Source: Croceibacterium ferulae (GTDB taxonomy: Bacteria > Pseudomonadota > Alphaproteobacteria > Sphingomonadales > Sphingomonadaceae). Taken from it: DNA of 64,000 nt. The notes below the pieces were generated by a model. That model worked only from the letters and a program-made list of their open reading frames with translations. It was not told the DNA's origin and searched no databases. The position numbers and the translations under genes are program-made. The DNA is taken from the NCBI RefSeq assembly GCF_003660445.1, contig NZ_QZVQ01000002.1, positions 124,001 to 188,000 on the forward strand, written 5' to 3'. Shown in pieces: positions 8,941-16,833 of this stretch (position 1 is its first letter; each line of letters opens with the position of its first letter).

Positions 8941-9234
8941 GTGGAACCCGTGATTGCCATCATCGCCATCTTCATCGGCCTGCCCTGGGTCATTCTCCAC
9001 TACATGACCAAGTGGAAGACCGCCGCCACCATCACCACCGATGACGAGGTGCTGCTGGAGGAGCTGTACAATCTGGCCAAGCGGCTGGACGAGCGGATGG
9101 AGACGGTGGAGCGCCTGGTCGCCGCCGACAGCCCCGATTTCCGCCCCGCCCGCCTGTCCGACAGTTCGGACAACAACCCGCAACTGCGTGAGCTGGACCG
9201 CCTGCTCGCCGAAAAGAAAGGATCGGTTCTGTGA
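8941..9234 (+). CDS. pspB: Phage shock protein B
   Basis: This 97-aa inner-membrane protein has an N-terminal transmembrane helix (VIAIIAIFIGLPWVILHYMT) and a coiled coil (LYNLAKRLDERMETVERLV), the PspB pattern. With PspC it relieves PspF from PspA inhibition. It begins with GTG at 8941, three bases after the pspA stop, preceded by a strong AAGGAGGG at 8926-8933. It is longer than E. coli PspB because of a polar tail after the coiled coil. Confidence 0.93.
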   Translation: MEPVIAIIAIFIGLPWVILHYMTKWKTAATITTDDEVLLEELYNLAKRLDERMETVERLVAADSPDFRPARLSDSSDNNPQLRELDRLLAEKKGSVL

Positions 9235-9608
9235 ACTCTCCCCGCACCCGCCTGTACCGCGACAAGCAGGAAGGCAAGCTGATGGGCGTCTGCGCCGGGC
9301 TGGCCGACTATGCCGGGGTCGATCCGATCTGGACCCGGCTGGGCTTCCTGTTCCTGGTGTTCATGTCCGGCGGCAGCATCCTGCCCTTCTACTTCATCGC
9401 CGGCCTGCTGCTGAACAAGAAGCCGCCGCAACTCTACACCGACCGGCACGAGCAGAAATACTGGCAGAGCGTCCGGCAGAGCCCCAAGCGCACCGCGCGC
9501 GAACTGCGGTCCAAGATGCGCGAGATCGACCGCCGGCTGGCCGATGTGGAGCACCACTACGTTTCCAGCAATCCGCGCCTGTCTGCCGAGATCGAGCGGC
9601 TGCGCTGA
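9231..9608 (+). CDS. pspC: Phage shock protein C
   Basis: This 125-aa protein has an N-terminal PspC domain (KLMGVCAGLADYAGVDPIWTRLG), a transmembrane segment rich in F, L and I, and a cytoplasmic tail. The tail (LADVEHHYVSSNPRLSAEIERLR) has the same organisation as the tails of the small proteins encoded downstream. Translation starts at GTG 9231, overlapping the pspB stop as GTGA. With PspB it senses envelope stress and sequesters PspA. Confidence 0.93.
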   Translation: MNSPRTRLYRDKQEGKLMGVCAGLADYAGVDPIWTRLGFLFLVFMSGGSILPFYFIAGLLLNKKPPQLYTDRHEQKYWQSVRQSPKRTARELRSKMREIDRRLADVEHHYVSSNPRLSAEIERLR

Positions 9609-9633
9609 TCCAACTTCGAAGGGACTGTCTATC

Positions 9634-9927
9634 ATGGAAGGCATCATGGCCCTGTTCATCCCCATCCTGGCGCTGATGATCCCGTTCTTCGCCATCTGGA
9701 TCAAGCATCGCGAGAAGATGATGGACCGGCAGGTCGGCGCCACCAGCGAGGCGACGGCCGAGAAGGCGGCGCAATATGCCAGCCACGTTCAGGCCCTGGA
9801 GGATCGGGTCCGCGTGCTGGAACGCATCGTCACCGATCGCGGCTACGACATCGCCACCCAGATCGAGGCGCTGCGTGACCAGCGCCGGGTGGAGGAAGTG
9901 CTCACGAACGGGAGCGAAGTGCGATGA
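9634..9927 (+). CDS. PspB/C-like small membrane protein, array member 1
   Basis: This 97-aa protein has one N-terminal transmembrane helix (IMALFIPILALMIPFFAIWI), a basic KHREKMM boundary, and a coiled coil with ALEDRVRVLERIVTDRGYD followed by IATQIEALRD. The tail matches the PspB/PspC coiled-coil module, but the membrane part differs. It lies 25 nt after pspC, and its stop overlaps the next start as ATGA, so it belongs to the psp transcript. I read it as an accessory envelope-stress protein; no function is established here. Confidence 0.8.
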   Translation: MEGIMALFIPILALMIPFFAIWIKHREKMMDRQVGATSEATAEKAAQYASHVQALEDRVRVLERIVTDRGYDIATQIEALRDQRRVEEVLTNGSEVR

Positions 9928-10226
9928 GCACGGTCGCTACATTGGGTGTGGTGCTTGTCGTACTGGCACTGATCGTGATCGGTTTGCCGGTCGTGCTCGG
10001 CATCGCCAGCGACGTCTATCAGCGGCACTTACAGTTCCGGGAACGCAAGCTGGAATTGATGGCCGACCGCACGGCGGAGAAGGCGGCGCAATATGCGGCG
10101 CAGGTCGAGCGCCTGGAGCAGCGGATGCGCGTGCTGGAGCGGATCGCGACCGACCGCAATGCCGACCTGGCGCGCGAGATCGAGGATTTGCACGCGCCGG
10201 ACAGCGAGCCGCGCCGCATCAACTGA
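9924..10226 (+). CDS. PspB/C-like small membrane protein, array member 2
   Basis: This 100-aa protein has a hydrophobic helix at about residues 5-28 (LGVVLVVLALIVIGLPVVLG), then FRERKLELMADRTAEKAAQYAAQ, very close to the same region of the preceding gene (EATAEKAAQYASHV). A coiled coil follows with LEQRMRVLERIATDRNADL and EIEDLH. The near-identical EKAAQYA block points to a duplication shared with member 1. The start overlaps the upstream stop as ATGA. Confidence 0.8.
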   Translation: MSTVATLGVVLVVLALIVIGLPVVLGIASDVYQRHLQFRERKLELMADRTAEKAAQYAAQVERLEQRMRVLERIATDRNADLAREIEDLHAPDSEPRRIN

Positions 10227-10247
10227 GCGTAACGGGAGGACACTACC

Positions 10248-10565
10248 ATGCCGTTTGAACTGACCGCCGAAGTGATCGCCATAGTGGGCATTTCCGGCGT
10301 GGTGGGCTGGGTGTTCACCACCTGGCTGCGGGTACGGCACGGCTATCCGCTGGAAAACAGCTGGGGCAAGGCGATCTACCCGCAGAAGGATGCCGAAACG
10401 GCCGAGCGGCTGAAGCTGGTGACGCAGGAGAATGCCCAGCTGCGGGCCGAGCTCGGCTCCGTGAAGGACCGGCTCGCCAATGTGGAGCGGATCGTGACCG
10501 ACAGCGGCTATCACCTCAGCCACGATATCGAGCGGCTGCGGGACGGGCGGGAGAACGTGCAGTGA
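10248..10565 (+). CDS. PspB/C-like small membrane protein, array member 3
   Basis: This 105-aa protein has an N-terminal membrane segment (VIAIVGISGVVGWVFTTWL), then a tyrosine/proline-containing linker (HGYPLENSWGKAIYPQKD) not seen in the other members, then a coiled coil ending LANVERIVTDSGYHLSHDIERLRDG. A GGGAGG (10235-10240) precedes the ATG by seven bases. The final GTGA overlaps the start of the next gene. The linker makes this the most divergent member outside the shared tail. Confidence 0.8.
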   Translation: MPFELTAEVIAIVGISGVVGWVFTTWLRVRHGYPLENSWGKAIYPQKDAETAERLKLVTQENAQLRAELGSVKDRLANVERIVTDSGYHLSHDIERLRDGRENVQ

Positions 10566-10804
10566 GTTTCGGCACCGCCATTGTCCTGATCGTGCTGATC
10601 TTCGCCGTCGCAATGGTGCTTCGCCCGCGCCGGGCCGATCCCGGCGACCGTGAAGCTGGCCACAGCCTGCGCGAGGCCGAGCTTCAGCGCGAACTGGCCG
10701 AACTGCGCGATCGGGTGCGTGTGCTGGAACGCATCGCCACCGATGACACGCCGGGCCGCCGCCTGTCCGACCAGATCGAGCGCCTGCGCGACGATCAAGC
10801 ATAG
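10562..10804 (+). CDS. PspB/C-like small membrane protein, array member 4
   Basis: This 80-aa protein starts at GTG 10562 within a GTGA overlap. A short transmembrane helix (AIVLIVLIFAVAMVL) is followed by a basic RPRRAD stop-transfer, then a coiled coil with LRDRVRVLERIATDDTPGR and LSDQIERLRDDQA. The last 40 residues are essentially the shared array module. It is the most compact complete member: one membrane anchor plus the module. Confidence 0.8.
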   Translation: MSFGTAIVLIVLIFAVAMVLRPRRADPGDREAGHSLREAELQRELAELRDRVRVLERIATDDTPGRRLSDQIERLRDDQA

Positions 10805-10818
10805 GGAGCCTGCCTGCC

Positions 10819-11052
10819 ATGTCACACGATCTGCTGCTTGCCCTGACCGCTCTGGTCGCCTTGCTGGTTGTTGCAACCGCCGCGCTGAAGGGGTGGCAGG
10901 GCTGGCTGGCACTCAAGACCCGCGAACTGGACCTGCGCCGCACCGGTCCGTCGGAGACCGGCAGCCGAGAAGGCGCCGCCCGGATCGAGATGGCCGACCT
11001 GAAGGAACGCATCCGCCAGCTGGAAGCGATCGCCAACGGGGTGGATTTGTGA
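10819..11052 (+). CDS. PspB/C-like small membrane protein, array member 5 (short tail)
   Basis: This 77-aa protein has an N-terminal hydrophobic helix (LLLALTALVALLVVATAAL), then a coiled coil with MADLKERIRQLEAIANGVDL. It aligns with the first half of the array module (the RVRVLERIATD position) but stops before the TD and IExLRD elements. It follows member 4 by 14 nt and precedes sufE by 25 nt. It may be a truncated or specialised copy. Confidence 0.72.
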   Translation: MSHDLLLALTALVALLVVATAALKGWQGWLALKTRELDLRRTGPSETGSREGAARIEMADLKERIRQLEAIANGVDL

Positions 11053-11077
11053 GCAGCAGCCATTACATCGCCGCACC

Positions 11078-11488
11078 ATGCGATCCCTCGACGATATCTT
11101 CGAAGAATTCGACTTTCTGGATGGTGATGAACGCTACCGGCTGCTGATCGAACTGGGCCGCGAGCTGGACCCGATGCCCGCGGCGCTGCGCACCGATGCC
11201 GCCCTGGTGCGCGGCTGCTCCGCCAGCGTGTGGGTCTATCCCACCGGTGACGCGGACCGGCTGCACTTCCTGGCGGACAGCAACGCCGCCATCACCAAGG
11301 GGATCGTCGCCCTGGTGGTCGCCGCCGTGCAGGACCGGCCCGCGGCGGAGGTTGCCGCGACCGACATCATGGAACGGCTGGCCCCGTTCGACCTGAAGAA
11401 CCAGCTCAGTTCCAACCGGACGCAGGGCGTGCCCAACATGATCGCGCTGGTGCGCGAACATGCGGGCCGGATCGCAGGCGGCGCCTGA
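11078..11488 (+). CDS. sufE: Cysteine desulfuration protein SufE
   Basis: This 136-aa SufE-family protein takes persulfide sulfur from the SufS desulfurase and passes it to the SufBCD scaffold for Fe-S assembly. The acceptor cysteine is in VRGCSASVW (Cys47), and the family segments RYRLLIELGRELDPMP and ALVVAAVQDRP are present. No other suf gene is in the window. It directly follows the psp array on the same strand, so it may receive stress-induced read-through. Confidence 0.92.
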   Translation: MRSLDDIFEEFDFLDGDERYRLLIELGRELDPMPAALRTDAALVRGCSASVWVYPTGDADRLHFLADSNAAITKGIVALVVAAVQDRPAAEVAATDIMERLAPFDLKNQLSSNRTQGVPNMIALVREHAGRIAGGA

Positions 11489-11492
11489 CCCC

Positions 11493-11843
11493 ATGCTGCG
11501 GCCGCTGTGGACGGCCGCCGGCCTGCTACTGGTCGGTCTGGGGATCGTGGGCCTGATCCTGCCGATGATGCCGGGGGTGGTGTTCTTCATCGCCGCCGCC
11601 TTCTGTTTCGCCCGCGGCAACCCGGCATGGGAGCAGCGCCTGCTGGCGCACCCGCAGATCGGCCCGCACCTGACCGCCTGGCGCAGTCGCGGCGCCATCT
11701 CGCGCAAAGGTAAGCGCGCGGCGCTGACCATGATGGCGTTCGCTGCGGCGCTGACATGGTGGCTGGTCGGCTGGCCGTGGGCGGCGGTGTCGAGTGCGGT
11801 GCTGCTGGCGGTGGCGCTGTGGATTGCCACGCGGCCGGGCTGA
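11493..11843 (+). CDS. DUF454 (YbaN) family inner membrane protein
   Basis: This 116-aa protein has the DUF454 pattern: a hydrophobic N-terminus with GLGIVGLILPMMPGVVFFI, then FCFARGNPAWEQRLLAHPQIGP, then two further membrane helices. The family is widespread, small and membrane-bound, without an assigned activity. The ATG at 11493 follows the sufE stop by 4 nt; an upstream in-frame start would overlap sufE needlessly. Confidence 0.85.
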   Translation: MLRPLWTAAGLLLVGLGIVGLILPMMPGVVFFIAAAFCFARGNPAWEQRLLAHPQIGPHLTAWRSRGAISRKGKRAALTMMAFAAALTWWLVGWPWAAVSSAVLLAVALWIATRPG

Positions 11844-11899
11844 CGTGGCGATCACCAGTGCAGATGGACCCGACATGATCCCGGTTCGTTGATCTGCCG

Positions 11900-12835
11900 A
11901 TGACAGACCCCCTGAATATCGAGCAGATCCTCGCCGACATCGCCGGCGACATCGACAAACATGCGCGCGAGATCGAGGACGCGGCAGACACCGAAGAGGA
12001 CGTCGCCGACCCGGGGCCGTTCGGCATTGCTGTGGCGACACGCGATGGCGAGGTGTTCACGGCCGGCACCACCGAGCGCTTTCCGATCCAGAGCATCTCG
12101 AAAGCTCTGGCGCTGGATATGGCGCTCCGCAGGATCGAGGATCGCGTGTTCGAACGGGTGGGCCGCGAACCTTCAGGCGATCCGTTCAATTCGCTGATCG
12201 ACCTCGAGCGTACCGGGGGCATCCCGCGCAACCCCTTCATCAACGCGGGTGCGCTGCTGGTGGTGGATATCCTGGTCGAGCAGTACGGCACCGAAGCACG
12301 TGACGTCATCGTCGATCTGGTGCGCGAGCAGGTCACGGAAGGTGAAGTGACGCTGGACGAGGAGGTGCTGACCGAAGGCACCGATCTGAACCTGGCCATG
12401 TTGAACTTCATGGCCCATCACGGGAACCTGCGATCATCGCCGGATGCGGTGATCGAATCCTATATCCGGCAATGCGCGATCGAGGTCGACGTGAGTGGGC
12501 TTGCGCAAGCAGGCCGTTTCCTGATGCACACGCGGCGGGATGCGGAGGACGACCGGGTGGACTGCCGGGCGCGGCAGACTCGTACGGTGCTCGCCCTGAT
12601 GACCACCTGCGGCCATTATGACGCCTCGGGCGACTTTGCCGTTCGCGTCGGCTTGCCCGCAAAGAGTGGTGTTGGTGGAGGGATCCTGGCCATTGCGCCG
12701 GAAACGGCATCAATCGCCGTGTTCTCTCCCAACCTGGATCAGAATGGGAATCCGATCCTCGGCATCCGTGCGCTCGAGATGCTCGTGCAGAAGACCGGCT
12801 GGTCGGTGTTCGGGCCGCCACTCAGCGCCGCTTGA
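11900..12835 (+). CDS. glsA: Glutaminase A
   Basis: This 311-aa serine-dependent glutaminase hydrolyses glutamine to glutamate and ammonia. The beta-lactamase-like Ser-x-x-Lys is in FPIQSISKAL (Ser65/Lys68). IPRNPFINAGAL, AGRFLMHTRRDA and the glycine-rich PAKSGVGGGILAI motif are all family marks. The length matches the short bacterial enzymes (about 308 aa). It is a single gene, convergent with crtZ. Acid resistance or nitrogen supply are the usual roles; nothing local decides. Confidence 0.95.
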   Translation: MTDPLNIEQILADIAGDIDKHAREIEDAADTEEDVADPGPFGIAVATRDGEVFTAGTTERFPIQSISKALALDMALRRIEDRVFERVGREPSGDPFNSLIDLERTGGIPRNPFINAGALLVVDILVEQYGTEARDVIVDLVREQVTEGEVTLDEEVLTEGTDLNLAMLNFMAHHGNLRSSPDAVIESYIRQCAIEVDVSGLAQAGRFLMHTRRDAEDDRVDCRARQTRTVLALMTTCGHYDASGDFAVRVGLPAKSGVGGGILAIAPETASIAVFSPNLDQNGNPILGIRALEMLVQKTGWSVFGPPLSAA

Positions 12836-12856
12836 CCATGCCATCTTTGATGAGGC

Positions 12857-12872
12857 CACGCCCGCTGGCGTG
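12857..12872. terminator. Short hairpin between convergent glsA and crtZ
   Basis: CACGCC (12857-12862) and GGCGTG (12867-12872) form a 6-bp stem with a CGCT tetraloop in the 39-bp gap between two converging stop codons. There is no T-run, so termination would be weak or factor-assisted. Confidence 0.35.
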
Positions 12873-12874
12873 AT

Positions 12875-13405
12875 CTACCCCTCCAGCCGCTCGCTCTCGC
12901 GCAGCGTGGCGGTGCCCGCTTCTCGCTGGCGGCGCAGTTCCGCCTTCAGCGCGGCCGGATCACGCGCCAGCACGAAGCCGAAGCTGACCCCGCCTTCCTT
13001 GCCGATGGTGGCGTGATGCAGCCGGTGCGCTTGCACCAGCCGCTTGGCATAGCCCCGCCGGGGCACCCAGTTGAAGTAGCGCTGATGCACCAGCCCGTCA
13101 TGGATCAGCGTGTAGATGATGCCGTAGACCAGGATGCCGACGCCGATCCATGTCGCCGGCCACCAGGCCGCGTCGCCCAGCATCCATTCGCTGCCCAGCG
13201 CGAACATGGAGATGCTCATGACCGCGCCGACGATGGCGTACAGGTCGTTCTTCTCCAGCAGGTGATCGTGCGGTTCGTGATGGTCACGGTGCCAGGCCCA
13301 CCCCCAGCCATGCATGATGTATTTGTGGCTGGCCCACGCGACCCATTCCATGGCGGCGGCGCTTGCCAGCACGATCAGCAGGGGGATGAGCCATTCGGTC
13401 GTCAT
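12875..13405 (-). CDS. crtZ: Beta-carotene hydroxylase CrtZ
   Basis: This 176-aa di-iron membrane hydroxylase adds 3-hydroxyl groups to beta-carotene rings to give zeaxanthin. The histidine motifs HKYIMH, HRDHH, HDGLVHQRY and HRLHH coordinate the iron pair, and the membrane helices lie between them. The rest of the carotenoid pathway (crtE, crtB, crtI, crtY) is not in the window. It implies a yellow-pigmented organism, consistent with sphingomonads. It is divergent from leuC across 79 bp. Confidence 0.93.
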   Translation of the reverse strand: MTTEWLIPLLIVLASAAAMEWVAWASHKYIMHGWGWAWHRDHHEPHDHLLEKNDLYAIVGAVMSISMFALGSEWMLGDAAWWPATWIGVGILVYGIIYTLIHDGLVHQRYFNWVPRRGYAKRLVQAHRLHHATIGKEGGVSFGFVLARDPAALKAELRRQREAGTATLRESERLEG

Positions 13406-13484
13406 GCGCCGTTAAATAGGCGCTTCACGCGGGGAAAGACAGCCCCCGCTTGCCTTGCCGCGCAGGTCGCGCCATCTGCATGGC

Positions 13485-14915
13485 ATGGCCAGCAAACCAC
13501 GCACATTGTACGAAAAGATCTGGGACGCGCATGTCGTCGAGCGGCGTGAGGACGGCACCTGCCTCATCTTCATCGACCGGCATCTCGTCCACGAAGTCAC
13601 CAGCCCGCAGGCGTTCGAAGGGCTGCGCCTGGCCGGCCGCCCGGTGCGCCGGCCCGAACTGACGCTGGCCACGCCCGACCACAACCTGCCCACCACCGCG
13701 CGCATCGATGCCGCCGGGCAGCGGCTGCCGATCGCCGACAGCCAGAGCGCGCAGCAACTCGGCGCGCTGGAAGCCAATGTGGCGGAGTTCGGCATCCGCT
13801 ATTTCGGCGCCACCGCGCGCCAGCAGGGGATCGTGCATGTGGTGGGGCCGGAACAGGGCTTTTCGCTGCCCGGCACCACCATTGTCTGCGGCGACAGCCA
13901 CACGGCGGCGCATGGCGGCATGGGTGCGCTGGCGTTCGGCATCGGCACCAGCGAGGTCGAGCATGTGCTGGCCACGCAGACGCTGCTGCTGCAGCCATCG
14001 CGCACCATGGAGATCCGCGTGACCGGCGAGCTTGGGCCCGGCGTCACCTCCAAGGATCTGATCCTGCACATCATCGGCGTGATCGGAACGGCCGGCGGCA
14101 CCGGCCACGTGATCGAATATCGCGGCGAGGTGTTCGAGCGGATGAGCGTCGAAAGCCGGCTGACCGTCTGCAACATGAGCATCGAAGGCGGCGCCCGCTC
14201 CGGCCTGGTCGCTCCGGACGAGACGACCTTCGCCTATCTGAAGGGCCGCCCCTTCGCACCGCAGGGTGCCGATTGGGATGCAGCGGTGGAGTACTGGCGG
14301 ACCTTGCGCACCGACGAAGGCGCGACGTTCGACAAGTCGGTAGTGATCGACGCCACGCAGGTGCAGCCCACGGTCACCTGGGGCACCAGCCCGGAGGACA
14401 CGGCCCCCATCAACGGCATCGTGCCCGATCCGGACAGCTTCGCCGACCCCTCCAAGCAGGATGCCGCCCGCAAGAGCCTGGCCTATATGGGCTTGGTGCC
14501 CGGCCAGCCGCTGGCCGGCCTGCCGGTCGAGAACGTGTTCATCGGCAGCTGCACCAACAGCCGGATCGAGGATCTGCGCGCCGCCGCCGCCGTGCTGAAA
14601 GGGCGGCACCGGGCGGACAATGTGAAGTGGGCCATCGTCGTGCCCGGATCGGGGCTGGTGAAGGAACAGGCGGAGGCCGAAGGGCTGGACCGCATCTTCA
14701 CCGAAGCCGGCCTGGAATGGCGGGAGCCCGGCTGTTCGGCCTGCCTGGGCATGAACCCGGACAAGGTGCCGGCGGGCGAACGCTGCGCCTCCACTTCCAA
14801 CCGCAACTTCGTGGGCCGGCAGGGCCCGGGATCGCGCACGCATCTCGTCAGCCCGGCAATGGCGGCGGCGGCGGCGGTGACCGGGCGGCTGGTGGATGTG
14901 CGGGAACTGATCTGA
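13485..14915 (+). CDS. leuC: 3-isopropylmalate dehydratase large subunit
   Basis: This 476-aa aconitase-family subunit, with LeuD, isomerises 2- to 3-isopropylmalate in leucine synthesis. The [4Fe-4S] cysteine ligands are in [12 protein letters not shown] and [11 protein letters not shown], and [20 protein letters not shown] is the usual substrate-side signature. The ATG at 13485 ([18 protein letters not shown]) is the canonical N-terminus. leuD lies about 700 nt downstream, separated by two unrelated small genes. Confidence 0.96.
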   Translation: MASKPRTLYEKIWDAHVVERREDGTCLIFIDRHLVHEVTSPQAFEGLRLAGRPVRRPELTLATPDHNLPTTARIDAAGQRLPIADSQSAQQLGALEANVAEFGIRYFGATARQQGIVHVVGPEQGFSLPGTTIVCGDSHTAAHGGMGALAFGIGTSEVEHVLATQTLLLQPSRTMEIRVTGELGPGVTSKDLILHIIGVIGTAGGTGHVIEYRGEVFERMSVESRLTVCNMSIEGGARSGLVAPDETTFAYLKGRPFAPQGADWDAAVEYWRTLRTDEGATFDKSVVIDATQVQPTVTWGTSPEDTAPINGIVPDPDSFADPSKQDAARKSLAYMGLVPGQPLAGLPVENVFIGSCTNSRIEDLRAAAAVLKGRHRADNVKWAIVVPGSGLVKEQAEAEGLDRIFTEAGLEWREPGCSACLGMNPDKVPAGERCASTSNRNFVGRQGPGSRTHLVSPAMAAAAAVTGRLVDVRELI

Positions 14916-14938
14916 CGCGAAAGGAATCGTTCCCGCCC

Positions 14939-15439
14939 GTGACCGCGCCCGACACGCGGCTGCTGATCCTCGGCAGCCTGCCGGGCGAACGGTCGCTGGC
15001 GCAGCAACGATACTACGCGCATCCGCAGAACCGGTTCTGGCATCTGGTCGGGCATGCCATCGGTGCCGACCTGTCCGGTCTGCCATACGAACAGCGCCTC
15101 GCCACCCTGCTGGCGCATGGCATCGGCCTGTGGGACGTGGTCGCCTCCGCCACCCGCACGAACAGCAGCCTGGATGCCGCGATCCGCGATGTCGCCGCCA
15201 ATCCGCTGGCCGAACTCGCCGCCACATTGCCCCGATTGCAAGCGGTCGCATTCAACGGCGGCACCGCGGCGCGCATCGGCGCCCCTCTGCTGGAAGGCAG
15301 CGGGCTGAGCCTGCTGCCCCTCCCTTCATCCAGCCCGGCCTATGCCGCAATGCCCCTGGCGGAGAAGGAACGCCGGTGGCAGGCGATAGGAAAGTTTGTC
15401 GGCAGCGGCTTGCCAGCCTCGCCGCGGCAAAGCATCTAG
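14939..15439 (+). CDS. Hypoxanthine (deoxyinosine)-DNA glycosylase, UDG family 6
   Basis: This 166-aa protein has the start [13 protein letters not shown] and the motif [10 protein letters not shown], the marks of the HDG branch of the uracil-DNA-glycosylase superfamily, and a C-terminal [11 protein letters not shown] active-site-side motif. Such enzymes remove deaminated adenine (hypoxanthine) from DNA. The GTG at 14939 is chosen because it just precedes the conserved beta strand and lies 23 nt after leuC; the frame stays open upstream inside leuC. It sits inside the leuC-leuD interval with no evident pathway link. Confidence 0.85.
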   Translation: MTAPDTRLLILGSLPGERSLAQQRYYAHPQNRFWHLVGHAIGADLSGLPYEQRLATLLAHGIGLWDVVASATRTNSSLDAAIRDVAANPLAELAATLPRLQAVAFNGGTAARIGAPLLEGSGLSLLPLPSSSPAYAAMPLAEKERRWQAIGKFVGSGLPASPRQSI

Positions 15440-15444
15440 CAGGA

Positions 15445-15609
15445 ATGAGCAAGAGCAAGGATCTGGGAGCGGGCGGCAAGGCTGCCCTGGCAGGTGCCAT
15501 CGGTTCGGCGGCGGTGGCTGCCGCGCTGCTATACGTGAAGCAGCGCAAGCAGCGGGAGGAGCGCAAGCGCTTCACCACGCCCTCCGGCGAGATGCCGGAG
15601 ACCGATTGA
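15445..15609 (+). CDS. Hypothetical small single-pass membrane protein (54 aa)
   Basis: This 54-aa frame has a lysine-rich start, a Gly/Ala-rich hydrophobic helix at about residues 11-30 ([19 protein letters not shown]) and a strongly basic tail ([11 protein letters not shown]). AGGA stands just before the ATG. Its TGA overlaps the leuD ATG by one base (TGATG), so it is probably translated together with leuD. I recognise no family; the layout suggests a membrane-anchored peptide with its basic tail in the cytoplasm. Confidence 0.62.
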   Translation: MSKSKDLGAGGKAALAGAIGSAAVAAALLYVKQRKQREERKRFTTPSGEMPETD

Positions 15610-16211
15610 TGGACGCCGTGCGTGCCATTGACGGACGGGCGATCCCCTTCGGGCTGAAGAACGTCGACACCGACCTCATCATCCCGGCCCGCTGGCTGAA
15701 GACGATCAGCCGCGAAGGGCTGGGGGTCGGCGCGTTCGAGTCCGTCCGGGCGGAACCCGGCAACGTGTTCGACGATCCGCGCTATGCCGGCGCGCCGATC
15801 CTGATCGCCGGCGACAATTTCGGTTGCGGGTCCAGCCGCGAACATGCCGCCTGGGCGCTGGCCGACATGGGTGTGCGTGCGGTGATCGCGCCGTCCTTCT
15901 CCGACATCTTCTCCGGCAATGCCTTCAAGAACGGCATCCTGACCGTGGCCCTGCCGCAGGAGGCGGTCGATCGGCTGCTGCTGGTGGCCCAGACCGATCC
16001 GGTGTCGATCGACCTGGAGACGCAGACAGTGACGACGCCGTTCCAGGACAGGTTCACGTTCCCTATCGATCCGTTCCGCAAGGACTGCCTGTTGCGCGGG
16101 CTGGACGAGATCGGCTTGACGCTGGCGCGCGACGGGGCAATCGTCGGCTATGAAGACCAGCTCGCCGCGACCCGGCCGTGGCTGGTGCGTGGCACGGCCC
16201 TGCCCGCCTGA
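15609..16211 (+). CDS. leuD: 3-isopropylmalate dehydratase small subunit
   Basis: This 200-aa swivel-domain subunit pairs with LeuC. It has [14 protein letters not shown] near the N-terminus, the family motif [16 protein letters not shown], and [17 protein letters not shown]. The ATG at 15609 overlaps the stop of the 54-aa gene, which sets the start. leuA and leuB are not in the window. Confidence 0.96.
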   Translation: MDAVRAIDGRAIPFGLKNVDTDLIIPARWLKTISREGLGVGAFESVRAEPGNVFDDPRYAGAPILIAGDNFGCGSSREHAAWALADMGVRAVIAPSFSDIFSGNAFKNGILTVALPQEAVDRLLLVAQTDPVSIDLETQTVTTPFQDRFTFPIDPFRKDCLLRGLDEIGLTLARDGAIVGYEDQLAATRPWLVRGTALPA

Positions 16212-16238
16212 TTTCCACATACGCGAAAGATCGCACGC

Positions 16239-16562
16239 ATGACCGACTTCAATGACCGCCAGCGGGCCGAGGAAGCGAAGTTCGCCTTGGACGAGGAAAC
16301 CGCGTTCCGCATCGCGGCCCGACGCAACCGCCTGCTGGGCCTGTGGGCGGCCGAACGGATGCAGCTGACGCCGGAAGAGACGGACGCCTATGCGCGCGAG
16401 GTCATCCATGCCGAGTTCGAGGACGGCGGCGACGAGGCGGTGATCCGCAAGGTGCTGGGCGATCTGACCGCCGCCGGCGTGGACACAAACGAGGCGGACC
16501 TGCGCACCGCCCTGGAAGAACAGGGCGTGATCGCCCGCCGACAGCTGATGAGCGAGAACTGA
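16239..16562 (+). CDS. F1-ATPase inhibitor zeta subunit (DUF1476)
   Basis: This 107-aa protein matches the alphaproteobacterial zeta family: it opens with DFNDRQRAEEAKFALDEE, then ARRNRLLGLWAAERM and an alpha-helical tail. In Paracoccus this protein binds F1 and blocks ATP hydrolysis through its N-terminal region. The ATP synthase genes are not nearby. It lies 27 nt after leuD and 2 nt before bolA, the start of a small plus-strand run that ends at the grxD terminator. Confidence 0.88.
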   Translation: MTDFNDRQRAEEAKFALDEETAFRIAARRNRLLGLWAAERMQLTPEETDAYAREVIHAEFEDGGDEAVIRKVLGDLTAAGVDTNEADLRTALEEQGVIARRQLMSEN

Positions 16563-16564
16563 TC

Positions 16565-16798
16565 ATGGCCATGCCAGCCGCCGAAATCGAAGCATTGATC
16601 CGCGCCGCCCTGCCCGATGCCGAGGTGGTGATCGAGGATCTGGCCGGTGACGGCGATCATTACCGCGCACGCGTCACCAGTCCGTCCTTCGCCGGGCGCA
16701 GCCGCGTGCAGCAGCACAAGCTGGTCTATGACGCGCTGGGCGGCCGGATGGGCGGGGAACTGCACGCCTTGCAAGTTCTGACGGCGGTTCCCAACTGA
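16565..16798 (+). CDS. bolA: BolA family iron/redox regulator
   Basis: This 77-aa BolA-like protein has the short fold with HYRARVTSPSFAGRSRVQQHKLVYDAL, where the conserved His residues can share a [2Fe-2S] cluster with a monothiol glutaredoxin. The ATG at 16565 immediately follows the preceding stop. grxD is 35 nt downstream, the classic BolA-Grx4 pairing for Fe-S trafficking or iron sensing. Confidence 0.9.
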   Translation: MAMPAAEIEALIRAALPDAEVVIEDLAGDGDHYRARVTSPSFAGRSRVQQHKLVYDALGGRMGGELHALQVLTAVPN

Positions 16799-16833
16799 CG
16801 CTCTGCGAACCTGATCAAGTGGAAGAAACTGCC

